A stretch of DNA of 64,000 bases from a halophilic archaeon (lineage in GTDB: Archaea > Halobacteriota > Halobacteria > Halobacteriales > Haladaptataceae), in NCBI GenBank assembly GCA_003298465.1, contig QNGA01000006.1, forward strand, positions 277,200 through 341,199, given 5' to 3'. This document shows positions 52,651 through 59,890 of this stretch, piece after piece; position 1 is the stretch's first letter, and each line of letters begins with the position of its first letter. The position numbers and the translations under genes were made by a program. The notes beneath the pieces are model-generated. The model did not search any database and was not told where the DNA came from. It saw only the letters and a list, made by a program, of their open reading frames with translations.

Positions 52651-53982
52651 TTCTCCGTGACCTGTCGTCTCGTCCGTCTGCCGCCACGGCTCGAGGAGGG
52701 TTGCGACAGTAGTCGCTGGTTTCCCGAGGGCGCTTTCAACATGGTCGACGGTCTCCGGCGGGAGCGTCACTCCAAACAGGTCGGCCGCTTTCGCTCGACG
52801 CTCGGCAGGAGGGAGCGGCCGTTCTCGTGCACCCCGCGCCCGGGTCACGCCTGAGGTGAGGATGCACCCGTCGTTCATGATGAGTTCGACCCGGGCGAGA
52901 CACTCCGAGGGAAAGCGATTCTCGAGGTCGTCATCGACGACCAGTTCGACACGATCGGCGAGTGCACGAATCGTGGGGTTCTCGCGCTGGTCGGCGTCGA
53001 GTTCAGCCGGCGTGAACTCGCCGTTGTGCAGTGCAGCAGCGAGGGGATACGGATACGAGTACTCGGCGGCTTCGACGGCAGCAGGGTGCCGGGTGTGTAG
53101 GTGCGTCGCTGCCTCGAACGTATGCACTCGGACTGTCTCGACCGACGTGGGGTCGACGTCGTGTGCCTCGCGGAGGTCGAGGGCCGCCTCGACGCCGGGG
53201 TGGGCCCATCGACAGCACGGGTAGGGTTTGAGGTAGCCCGACGTCAAATAGAAGCGGTCGCCGAGGTCGTCGGTCACAGTGACGTTCGTCTCGTCGAAGA
53301 CGGTTCCGGCGGCGGTGAACTCGGTCGCCGCGAGGTCGACCGCGGCTAGTCCGGCGTACGCCCCCCAGCCGATGCCGTCCTTGGTCATCCCAGGCTGCTC
53401 CACGCCGCGCATGATGGGGGTTCGTGGCGCGTGGTATTCTGCAGTTCCGAGGGCTGCGGCCGTCGTCTCCCGGTCGAGGTCTCGGAGCCGCGCCACTGCA
53501 GCGGCGGCACCGACTGCGCCCCACGACCCGGTACCGGTGTAGACACCGTCGGTCGCGTGGATACCGAGACCGGCTCGGACCGCGAGTTCGTAGCCAACGC
53601 CGACGGCGGTGAGGAACTCGCCGATGGATGCGTCGGTCGCCTCTGCCGTAGCGAGCGCGGGTGGGACGACGACTGCGGCGGGATGTCCCTTCACGTCGCG
53701 GTGGCCGTCGTCGACATCCAGGGCGTTCGCCGCCGTCGCGTTGACGAATGTCGCGCCTTGCTCCGAGAGGGTTTCGTCTACTCCGTCGAGCAGTGTCGCG
53801 GCGTCGCCGTCGTGGTGCTCGGCCGCGTACGTTCTGGCGACGTCTGCTGTCGCGAGTTGGTACCCGGCGGTCGCGGCTGCGAGCGTGTCGAGCACTCGTG
53901 CTCTGAGATGGTCGAGTGGCTCACCGGCGAAGTCGTCGAGCGTCGCGTCGTGGATGTATGAAATGGCAGCGTCGGTGGACAT
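52645..53982 (-). CDS. MmgE/PrpD family protein
   Basis: 445 residues, full length. Motifs: RVLDTLAAATAGYQLATADV, ALDVDDGHRDVKGHPAAVVVPPALA, GTGSWGAVGAAAAVARLRDLD, RTPIMRGVEQPGMTKDGIGWGAYAG and KPYPCCRWAHPGVEAA, which carry the conserved Asp, His and Lys of the 2-methylcitrate/cis-aconitate-type dehydratase and decarboxylase fold. Members dehydrate or decarboxylate tricarboxylates. No other methylcitrate gene is nearby, so a different acid is possible. A TATA-like motif (54004-54010, minus) precedes the start. Confidence 0.9.
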   Translation of the reverse strand: MSTDAAISYIHDATLDDFAGEPLDHLRARVLDTLAAATAGYQLATADVARTYAAEHHDGDAATLLDGVDETLSEQGATFVNATAANALDVDDGHRDVKGHPAAVVVPPALATAEATDASIGEFLTAVGVGYELAVRAGLGIHATDGVYTGTGSWGAVGAAAAVARLRDLDRETTAAALGTAEYHAPRTPIMRGVEQPGMTKDGIGWGAYAGLAAVDLAATEFTAAGTVFDETNVTVTDDLGDRFYLTSGYLKPYPCCRWAHPGVEAALDLREAHDVDPTSVETVRVHTFEAATHLHTRHPAAVEAAEYSYPYPLAAALHNGEFTPAELDADQRENPTIRALADRVELVVDDDLENRFPSECLARVELIMNDGCILTSGVTRARGARERPLPPAERRAKAADLFGVTLPPETVDHVESALGKPATTVATLLEPWRQTDETTGHGEV

Positions 53983-54038
53983 CGGGAAATCGAGGAGTGG
54001 GAGCTAAACGGACAGGAGTCCAGCGAGTGTGGCCGCGG

Positions 54039-54863
54039 TCAGTCGTCGTCAGCGGCTGCGGCCTCGACCTCCTCCCAATCTTGCTTGTCGACGTCGAGGT
54101 CGTAGAGGTCGATGGCGTTCTGACCGAGTATTTTCGCCTTCTGCTCCTCGTCGGCCCCGATGCAGTTGATTTTCTCGAGCGCGACCGGGATGTTCGAGGA
54201 GTGTTCGGCGGCCATGATGAGTTTCTCTGCACCGACGCGCTCCATCGCGCGACGAATGTACATGTTCATCGCGAGCGTGGTGTCGAGGTAGATGTTGTCC
54301 CAGCGGTCGGCCATCTGGATGGCCTCCTGGGTGAGCGTGTACGCCCCGCCCATGTGTGCGAAAATAATGGGCAGGTCGGGGTAGTCGTCGGCGACATCCA
54401 TGTACATACCAGGGACGGAGAACGGCATTCCGTGCGGCCCGGTGTGGACCATCACAGGCACGTCGTTTTCCACACAGGCATCGTAGACATCGTACGCGAT
54501 GTCGGAGGTGGGGTCGACGCCCCACGCGAGCGTGTGAAGTTTGACGAATTTGAAGTCGAGTTCCTGCACACAGCGCGTTATTTCGTCGTGAACGAATTCG
54601 GAGCCGAGATGGGGGTTGGTAGCGGCGGTCCCGAAGATACGCCCGGGGTATTCTTGACTCGCTTCGTAGATCTGGTCGTGGACCTCCGAGACGGACTTGT
54701 CAGTCTCGCCGCCGAGTGGCTGAAGGATGGTTGCGTCGACCTTGTTCTCGTCCATCGCATCGATGATCTGGGCGACGCTCTCGGACCACTCGAACGTGCG
54801 GTCTTGCTCTGCGTCTTCGTTGCCGAGGTGGTGGTGTCCGTTGACGACGGGGTAGTCTGGCAT
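54039..54863 (-). CDS. amidohydrolase-2 family metal-dependent hydrolase
   Basis: 274 residues. Metal site: VVNGHHHLG near the N-terminus, PVMVHTGPHGMPF, IIFAHMGGAYTL, and a C-terminal region with AAEHSSNIPVALEKI instead of the more common GTDxP. Members decarboxylate or hydrolyse small aromatic, lactone or dicarboxylic substrates. It lies behind the DUF6282 hydrolase and before the MmgE gene on the same strand, which suggests one catabolic unit. Confidence 0.87.
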   Translation of the reverse strand: MPDYPVVNGHHHLGNEDAEQDRTFEWSESVAQIIDAMDENKVDATILQPLGGETDKSVSEVHDQIYEASQEYPGRIFGTAATNPHLGSEFVHDEITRCVQELDFKFVKLHTLAWGVDPTSDIAYDVYDACVENDVPVMVHTGPHGMPFSVPGMYMDVADDYPDLPIIFAHMGGAYTLTQEAIQMADRWDNIYLDTTLAMNMYIRRAMERVGAEKLIMAAEHSSNIPVALEKINCIGADEEQKAKILGQNAIDLYDLDVDKQDWEEVEAAAADDD

Positions 54864-54944
54864 TGCGACTGAAGGTTGTGGGGATACTACCCATGAGGTT
54901 TGACGACAACGTGTAAACGATTGAAGTGGGGGCGGTTATCTTCT

Positions 54945-54987
54945 AGCAGCGAGAGAATCCCGCCGTGAACGGCGGGCGAGGATGTCA
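54945..54987. repeat. IS200/IS605-like end hairpin (solo)
   Basis: The hairpin cccgccg-tgaa-cggcggg (54959-54976) is preceded by gagagaat and followed by cgaggatgtcac. This arrangement is like the ends of haloarchaeal TnpB elements, but no transposase gene is attached. It lies directly behind the DUF6282 hydrolase stop codon. A matching end in the opposite orientation is at 59674-59711. Confidence 0.45.
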
Positions 54988-54995
54988 CATCGGGT

Positions 54996-55859
54996 TCAAT
55001 CGAGACCGAGGAGGTCGGCGGGCGTTTCAGCGAGACAGCGCCGCACCGTCTCGCGAGCAACGCCTGCGTCGACAACGTCTTCTGCGAACGCCCGTAGTCC
55101 CGGGACCGGCGGATTCTCGGCCTGACCGTAATCGGTCGCGAGCACCGCGTTCTCGGCGCCGACGCGTTCGATCGCCTCGGCGACGCGGTCGACTGTGTGG
55201 CCTTCGGTGCCCTGGACCGAGTACGCGCAGTACTCCATGACGGCTCCGAGGTCGGCGAGTCGCTCTTGCCGGTCGAGCGAGACGTCGACGACCCGAAAGC
55301 AGGGGTGATTCACGAGACACGCGGTATCCGCATCGGCGCAAGCCGCGGCGACAGCCTCCACCTCGGCCGGTGAGGCGTGGCCGGTCCCGACGACGGCGTC
55401 GTACTCTGCGACCAGCTCGATTATCGTCCGGGTTGCCGCCGTTACTTCGCCATCAACGGCCACTGGGATGTCCTCGTCTGCATTCGGAACACGCTGGCCG
55501 ACGAACCGGTCGACGCCCGCTTCGCGTGCCTGCGAGGCGTGGTTCGCGCTCCACGCCGTCGGAAGCCAGACGATTTCAGCACCAAGTTCGAGCGCCGTCT
55601 CCACGGCGTCACGGTTCAGGCCGCCGACAGTGCCATTGCACGCGACACCGCCGTAGAGCACGTCGTCGCCGACTGCCTCGTTCACCAGGTCGACGCGCCC
55701 CGCTGTCGGGACGACGTGACTTTTGACGACGACGCCACGCATCCCGGCCTCGCGGGCGTCACGCGCCAGATAGACGTCGCTCTCGAATCGGTCGACGAGA
55801 TCCGGGGCAGTATGGACGTGCAGGTCGACAGCCCCGGCGAGCAGGTCGGTGTCGGTCAC
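54996..55859 (-). CDS. DUF6282-type metal-dependent hydrolase
   Basis: 287 residues from GTG 55859, which overlaps the stop of a short upstream frame. Motifs of an amidohydrolase-like barrel: LAGAVDLHVHTAPDLVDRF, RGVVVKSHVVPTAGRV, TACLVNHPCFRV and AVLATDYGQAENPPVPGLRAF, giving HxH, Lys/His, His and Asp metal ligands. The family is uncharacterised and is found in catabolic loci. It follows the FAD/Fe-S oxidase gene on the same strand. Confidence 0.82.
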   Translation of the reverse strand: MTDTDLLAGAVDLHVHTAPDLVDRFESDVYLARDAREAGMRGVVVKSHVVPTAGRVDLVNEAVGDDVLYGGVACNGTVGGLNRDAVETALELGAEIVWLPTAWSANHASQAREAGVDRFVGQRVPNADEDIPVAVDGEVTAATRTIIELVAEYDAVVGTGHASPAEVEAVAAACADADTACLVNHPCFRVVDVSLDRQERLADLGAVMEYCAYSVQGTEGHTVDRVAEAIERVGAENAVLATDYGQAENPPVPGLRAFAEDVVDAGVARETVRRCLAETPADLLGLD

Positions 55860-55927
55860 GTCACCACCACCACCACCGCCGCCGCACTGTTCTGAAGGAA
55901 TTCCATCCCCGTGCAGTGCTCGCTCAT
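55856..55927 (-). CDS. possible 23-residue coupling ORF with GGT-type triplet repeat
   Basis: The frame from ATG 55927 overlaps the TGA of the oxidase gene (ATGA). It runs 23 codons ending in a Val run encoded by repeated gtg triplets, and stops at a TGA that overlaps the GTG start of the DUF6282 gene (GTGA). Its length and simple composition argue against a stable protein. It may carry ribosomes between the two genes. Confidence 0.3.
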   Translation of the reverse strand: MSEHCTGMEFLQNSAAAVVVVVT

Positions 55928-58788
55928 GCCACCACCTCCGCCAGCAGTTCCATGGGATGGCGCGTTTCGACGTCGCAGTCGCGGAGTTGCTGGCTGCAGG
56001 AGGCACCGCTCGTAGCGACTACATCGGCGTCCACCTCGTCGAGTTTCGTCGCGAGGGTAGTGCCGAGATCCATCGAGAGCTCGTAGTGGTCCGTCTCATA
56101 GCCGAACGCACCAGCCATCCCACAGCAGGTTGCGTCGACTGGCGTCACGTCGTAGCCCACTTGTCGGAGCAGTCCGACGGGCGCGTGGTCACGGCCGCGG
56201 GCTGTGGCGTGACAGTGGCTGTGATAGGCCACTGACCGGTCAGCCGCCTCGGGTAGTGAGAGGTCGCCGGTTACGACCTCGTCGAAGAGGAACCCAGCCA
56301 CTGTGTCGGCCGTGTCGGACACGGGGGCTGGGTCGGCGACGAGGTCACCGTATTCCTCCAGTGCACTGGCACAGGACGGTTCGAGGCTGAGTACTGGCAC
56401 GTCTTCGGATCTCTCCCGAAGTGTTTCGATGTTTTCAGCGGCGTCCGCTTGCGCCGTCTCAACCATGCCTTGCGAGAGGGCGGGACGACCACAGCAGTTC
56501 ACCTCCGGGATGTCGACAGCGTAACCCAGTTCTTCGAGGACGCGGACTGCCGCCATGCCGACCGCCGGATGGTTGTACGTCGTATAGCAGTCGGGGTAGA
56601 GAACGACCGTCCCGCGGTCACCAGCAGTCGGCCCGGCGTCGCGAGCGGCCACCCTGTCGAACAACGACTCGCTGGCGAACTCGGGGAGGCTTCGTCGCCG
56701 GTCGATACCGAGCACCTTCTCTGCGGCGACGCGTCCCAGTCCGAACTCGGCGAGTCGATTCGCAACCGGTGCGAGAGCGCTTCCGACTCGGTTCAGCGTC
56801 CGAACGTTGCCGAATAGACGGGCGGAGAGCGGAACACCGTCCTCTTCGTGTTTCTGGTGTTTGGCCTCCGTCTTCAGTTTCGCCATGTCGACGCCGGTCG
56901 GGCACTCCGTCTCGCAGGCTTTACACGAGAGGCACAAATCAAGGACCTCCTCCTGGAACCAGTCGCTCGTCAACGCATCCTCACCGAGTTCGCCGTCGAT
57001 TGCGTCCCGGAGTGCGTTCGCCCGTCCCCGGGTGCTCGTGACTTCCTCACCCGTTGCCCGGTAGGACGGACACATCACGCCGCCCTCGGTCGTCCGGCAT
57101 TTCGAGCAGCCATTACACTGCTCGACGAGCGAACCGAATCCATGTTCGGCGTCGAAATCAAGCATCGTCTCGACTTCCCGCGGGTCGTAGTCGTCGTATC
57201 GGAGGGCCTCATCGACGTGAGCGAGTTCACCCATAGAATCCGGGACGACTTTCGTCGGATTACAGACGTCCTCGGGGTCGACAGTTCGCTTAACCTTCTT
57301 GAACGCCTCGTATAGCGTTTCACCGTACATCGCAGGGAGGTATTCGGAACGCAGACGGCCATCACCGTGTTCACCGGAGATTGCACCGCCCACGTCGAGC
57401 ACCACGCCGTGCACCGCCTCGGAGACCGACTGAAGGCGCTCGCGGTCTGCCTCGTTCTTGAGATTCAGGAACGGTTTGACGTGGAGGACGCCCTGGCCAG
57501 CGTGGCCGAACACGCTGGCGTCGAGACCGTGGTCGGCGAGGATGTCGGCCACGCGGTCGAGGTATACCGGCAGTTTCTCAGGCGGAATCGCCGCGTCCTC
57601 CACGAACGAGAGCGCTTGCTCGTCGTCCGGACGCCGGTTGAGTAGTGGATTCGACGCCTTCCGAACCCTCCACAGTCGGTCCTGTTTCTCGTCGGCAACT
57701 GCGCGTTCAACGGCGACAGTGGTCTCGGTTCGACCGGCGACGACCACCTCGTCGAGGCGACGGTCTTGCTCGCTTGCGTCGCATTCAACCTCGACGAGTA
57801 ATGCGGCCCCGGCCGCTGCAGGGACGAGGTCGATGCCCCATGCCTCGCGGGCGTGCTCCAATACGGCGTCGTCCACGAGTTCAACCGCGCTCGGGTCCGC
57901 AGTCAGCGCGTCGGTCACTGCGTCGGCGGCGCCTCGCACATCGTCGTAGAATATCAGCGCAGCGGCTCGTGTCTCCGGACGCTCAGTCAGTTCGAGGGTC
58001 ACCTCGGTGACGATGCCAAGGGTTCCCTCGCTTCCAACGATGAGGTTCGAGAGATCGACCCACGAGCCGTCGCTGGCGACGCACGATTCGAGGTCGTAGC
58101 CGCTGGAGTTGCGGTCAACGTCGGGATAGCGACGATTTATCTCGTCGGCATGCTTGCTCGCGAGGTCGACAACAGTCCGGTAGAGGTCTCCAATACGGTC
58201 GTCACGGGCGAGCTCGGCGTCGAGTCGCTCGCCGTCCACCCGTTCGAACGTCCCGGCAGTGCCGTCTGGGAGAAGACACCTAACCTGGTTGACGTTGTCC
58301 CGAGTCGTTCCGTGCCGGACCGAGTGGGGGCCGGCCGCGTCGTTGGCGACCATGCCGCCGACGGTGCAGGTGGTCGACGTGCTCGGGTCCGGCGGGAAGT
58401 AGAGTCCGTGCTCGGCCAGGGTGTCGTTCAATTCGGCGAGAACGACGCCAGGCTGGACCGTAACCGTCTGTGCTTCGGGGTCGATCGACACTATCTCGTC
58501 GAAGTGGCGCGAGCAGTCGAGAACGATTCCTTCACCGACTGCGTTTCCGGTGAGACTCGATCCAGCTCCGCGAGCAACCACGCTGGTCCCGGCGTCGCGA
58601 GCGAACCTGAGCGTCCGTTGGACGTCCGTAGCTGAGGCCGGCCAGACGACGCCGGCGGGTTCAACTCGGTAGATACTCGCGTCTGTCGCGTACAGCGTTT
58701 GCGCCGTCTCGCCGAAGTCGGCCTCCCCGTCGAGACCTGCGAGTTCGGTCGGGACCACTCCCCGTCCCTGCTCTCCGTCTGCGCTCAT
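55924..58788 (-). CDS. FAD-linked oxidase fused to Fe-S/CCG domains (GlcD-GlpC-type dehydrogenase)
   Basis: 954 residues from ATG 58788. The N-terminal FAD_binding_4 domain has VVARGAGSSLTGNAVG and STSTTCTVGGMVANDAAGP. A FAD-oxidase C-terminal domain with GHAGQGVLHVKP and ISGEHGDGRLRSEYL follows. Two [4Fe-4S] motifs, CNGCSKCRTTEGGVMCP and CLSCKACETECP, lie at about 560-650. Two CCG domains (VNCCGRPALSQG and ATCCGMAGAFGYE) close the protein. It should oxidise a D-2-hydroxy acid such as D-lactate or glycolate and pass electrons to the respiratory chain at the membrane surface. It is divergent from the nitrilase gene. Confidence 0.9.
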   Translation of the reverse strand: MSADGEQGRGVVPTELAGLDGEADFGETAQTLYATDASIYRVEPAGVVWPASATDVQRTLRFARDAGTSVVARGAGSSLTGNAVGEGIVLDCSRHFDEIVSIDPEAQTVTVQPGVVLAELNDTLAEHGLYFPPDPSTSTTCTVGGMVANDAAGPHSVRHGTTRDNVNQVRCLLPDGTAGTFERVDGERLDAELARDDRIGDLYRTVVDLASKHADEINRRYPDVDRNSSGYDLESCVASDGSWVDLSNLIVGSEGTLGIVTEVTLELTERPETRAAALIFYDDVRGAADAVTDALTADPSAVELVDDAVLEHAREAWGIDLVPAAAGAALLVEVECDASEQDRRLDEVVVAGRTETTVAVERAVADEKQDRLWRVRKASNPLLNRRPDDEQALSFVEDAAIPPEKLPVYLDRVADILADHGLDASVFGHAGQGVLHVKPFLNLKNEADRERLQSVSEAVHGVVLDVGGAISGEHGDGRLRSEYLPAMYGETLYEAFKKVKRTVDPEDVCNPTKVVPDSMGELAHVDEALRYDDYDPREVETMLDFDAEHGFGSLVEQCNGCSKCRTTEGGVMCPSYRATGEEVTSTRGRANALRDAIDGELGEDALTSDWFQEEVLDLCLSCKACETECPTGVDMAKLKTEAKHQKHEEDGVPLSARLFGNVRTLNRVGSALAPVANRLAEFGLGRVAAEKVLGIDRRRSLPEFASESLFDRVAARDAGPTAGDRGTVVLYPDCYTTYNHPAVGMAAVRVLEELGYAVDIPEVNCCGRPALSQGMVETAQADAAENIETLRERSEDVPVLSLEPSCASALEEYGDLVADPAPVSDTADTVAGFLFDEVVTGDLSLPEAADRSVAYHSHCHATARGRDHAPVGLLRQVGYDVTPVDATCCGMAGAFGYETDHYELSMDLGTTLATKLDEVDADVVATSGASCSQQLRDCDVETRHPMELLAEVVA

Positions 58789-58908
58789 GGTCGTCCGTGT
58801 CCCGCAAGCGGGATGTACGTTCACTCGAACATGGCGCGGGTTTTAGGGCAAAAAGCGGTGGACATGTGTTCGAACAAGCTAAAGTGGTCGTGGCGTGCCA
58901 CGATATCT

Positions 58909-59676
58909 ATGACCGAGAACCAGCACGTTGCTGCCTGCCAGTTCGAACCGGCCGTTGGCGACGTCGCCGGCAATCTCGACACCATCGAGCAGACTCTCGT
59001 CAGTCTCCCGTCCAGCGTCGCTGTCGCCGTCCTCCCCGAACTCTGTGTAACGGGGTACGATCTCGACGTTGCTCGGGACCGGGCGACCACGATTCCGGGG
59101 GAGTTGACGGATCGGCTTGTCCCTCTCGCTGCAGAACACGACGTAACCCTCATTGCCGGGCTTCCGGAGCGCCACGGCGAACACGTGTACAACAGTCTTG
59201 TCGTGGTGGACGGTGACGGCGTGCGTGACACCTACAGAAAGCAGCACCCCTGGGGCGACGAGGCAGCCGTGTTCGCCACTGGTGATGGTCTAACGACCGT
59301 CGAGACACGTATCGGGACTGTCGGTCTTGCGCTCTGCTACGACCTCAACTTCCCGGAAGTGGGTCTCGATTATTCTCGCGAAGGCTGTGACGTTCTTGCG
59401 GTGTCGGCCGCGTGGCGTACCAGCTACGCGACTGATTGGCGTCTTCTCCTCCGCGCCCGAGCGCTCGACGGCCCGTACTACGTCGTCGGGTCGAATCACG
59501 CAGGCGACCAGCGTGGACGCGATCATGCGGGACTGAGCCTCGTTGCCGATCCATCGGGAACGGTGTTGTCGGAGGTTTCGGACGGCGTTGGCCAGGCAGT
59601 AGTTGAAGTGGAGCAAGAACGAGTCGAAACGGGGCGCGACCGGAATCCAGTCCGTGAACTCAGAGGCTGGTCCTGA
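58909..59676 (+). CDS. nitrilase/carbon-nitrogen hydrolase family protein
   Basis: 255 residues from ATG 58909 (MTENQHVAACQFEP), with a TATA-like gctaaag near 58878. The catalytic triad is intact: Glu44 (VLPELCVTGYD), Lys111 (DTYRKQHPWGDE) and Cys143 (LALCYDLNFPE). Members hydrolyse amides or nitriles. A short C-terminus (LRGWS) ends in a TGA that is also the start of an IS-end-like motif. It is divergent from the oxidase gene. An amidase for the same catabolic module is likely. Confidence 0.9.
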   Translation: MTENQHVAACQFEPAVGDVAGNLDTIEQTLVSLPSSVAVAVLPELCVTGYDLDVARDRATTIPGELTDRLVPLAAEHDVTLIAGLPERHGEHVYNSLVVVDGDGVRDTYRKQHPWGDEAAVFATGDGLTTVETRIGTVGLALCYDLNFPEVGLDYSREGCDVLAVSAAWRTSYATDWRLLLRARALDGPYYVVGSNHAGDQRGRDHAGLSLVADPSGTVLSEVSDGVGQAVVEVEQERVETGRDRNPVRELRGWS

Positions 59677-59711
59677 CATCCTCCTCGGACTCTAGCGCGA
59701 GGATTCCCCCG
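59674..59711. repeat. IS200/IS605-like end motif (solo, inverted relative to 54945)
   Basis: Reads tgacatcctcctcgg ... gcgaggattccccc. The arms cctcg and cgagg form an imperfect hairpin. The TGACATCCTC and GATTC elements match, in reverse orientation, those around 54945-54987. The nitrilase stop codon is the first three bases of the motif. Confidence 0.4.
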
Positions 59712-59890
59712 TTGGAGTTCGGCTACCAACCCCACGGCGGCAACGTGCGGGTTCGCTGTCGGTACAACCGCCGACCCCGCTCGGAACTGAAGCGTCGTGA
59801 CAAATTTTTACTGTAGCCGGGCGATTTCGCCAGTCATCTCGCGAACCCGTCTGAACGACTCAGACCCGTCGTAGAGGTACTAACGGGTTC

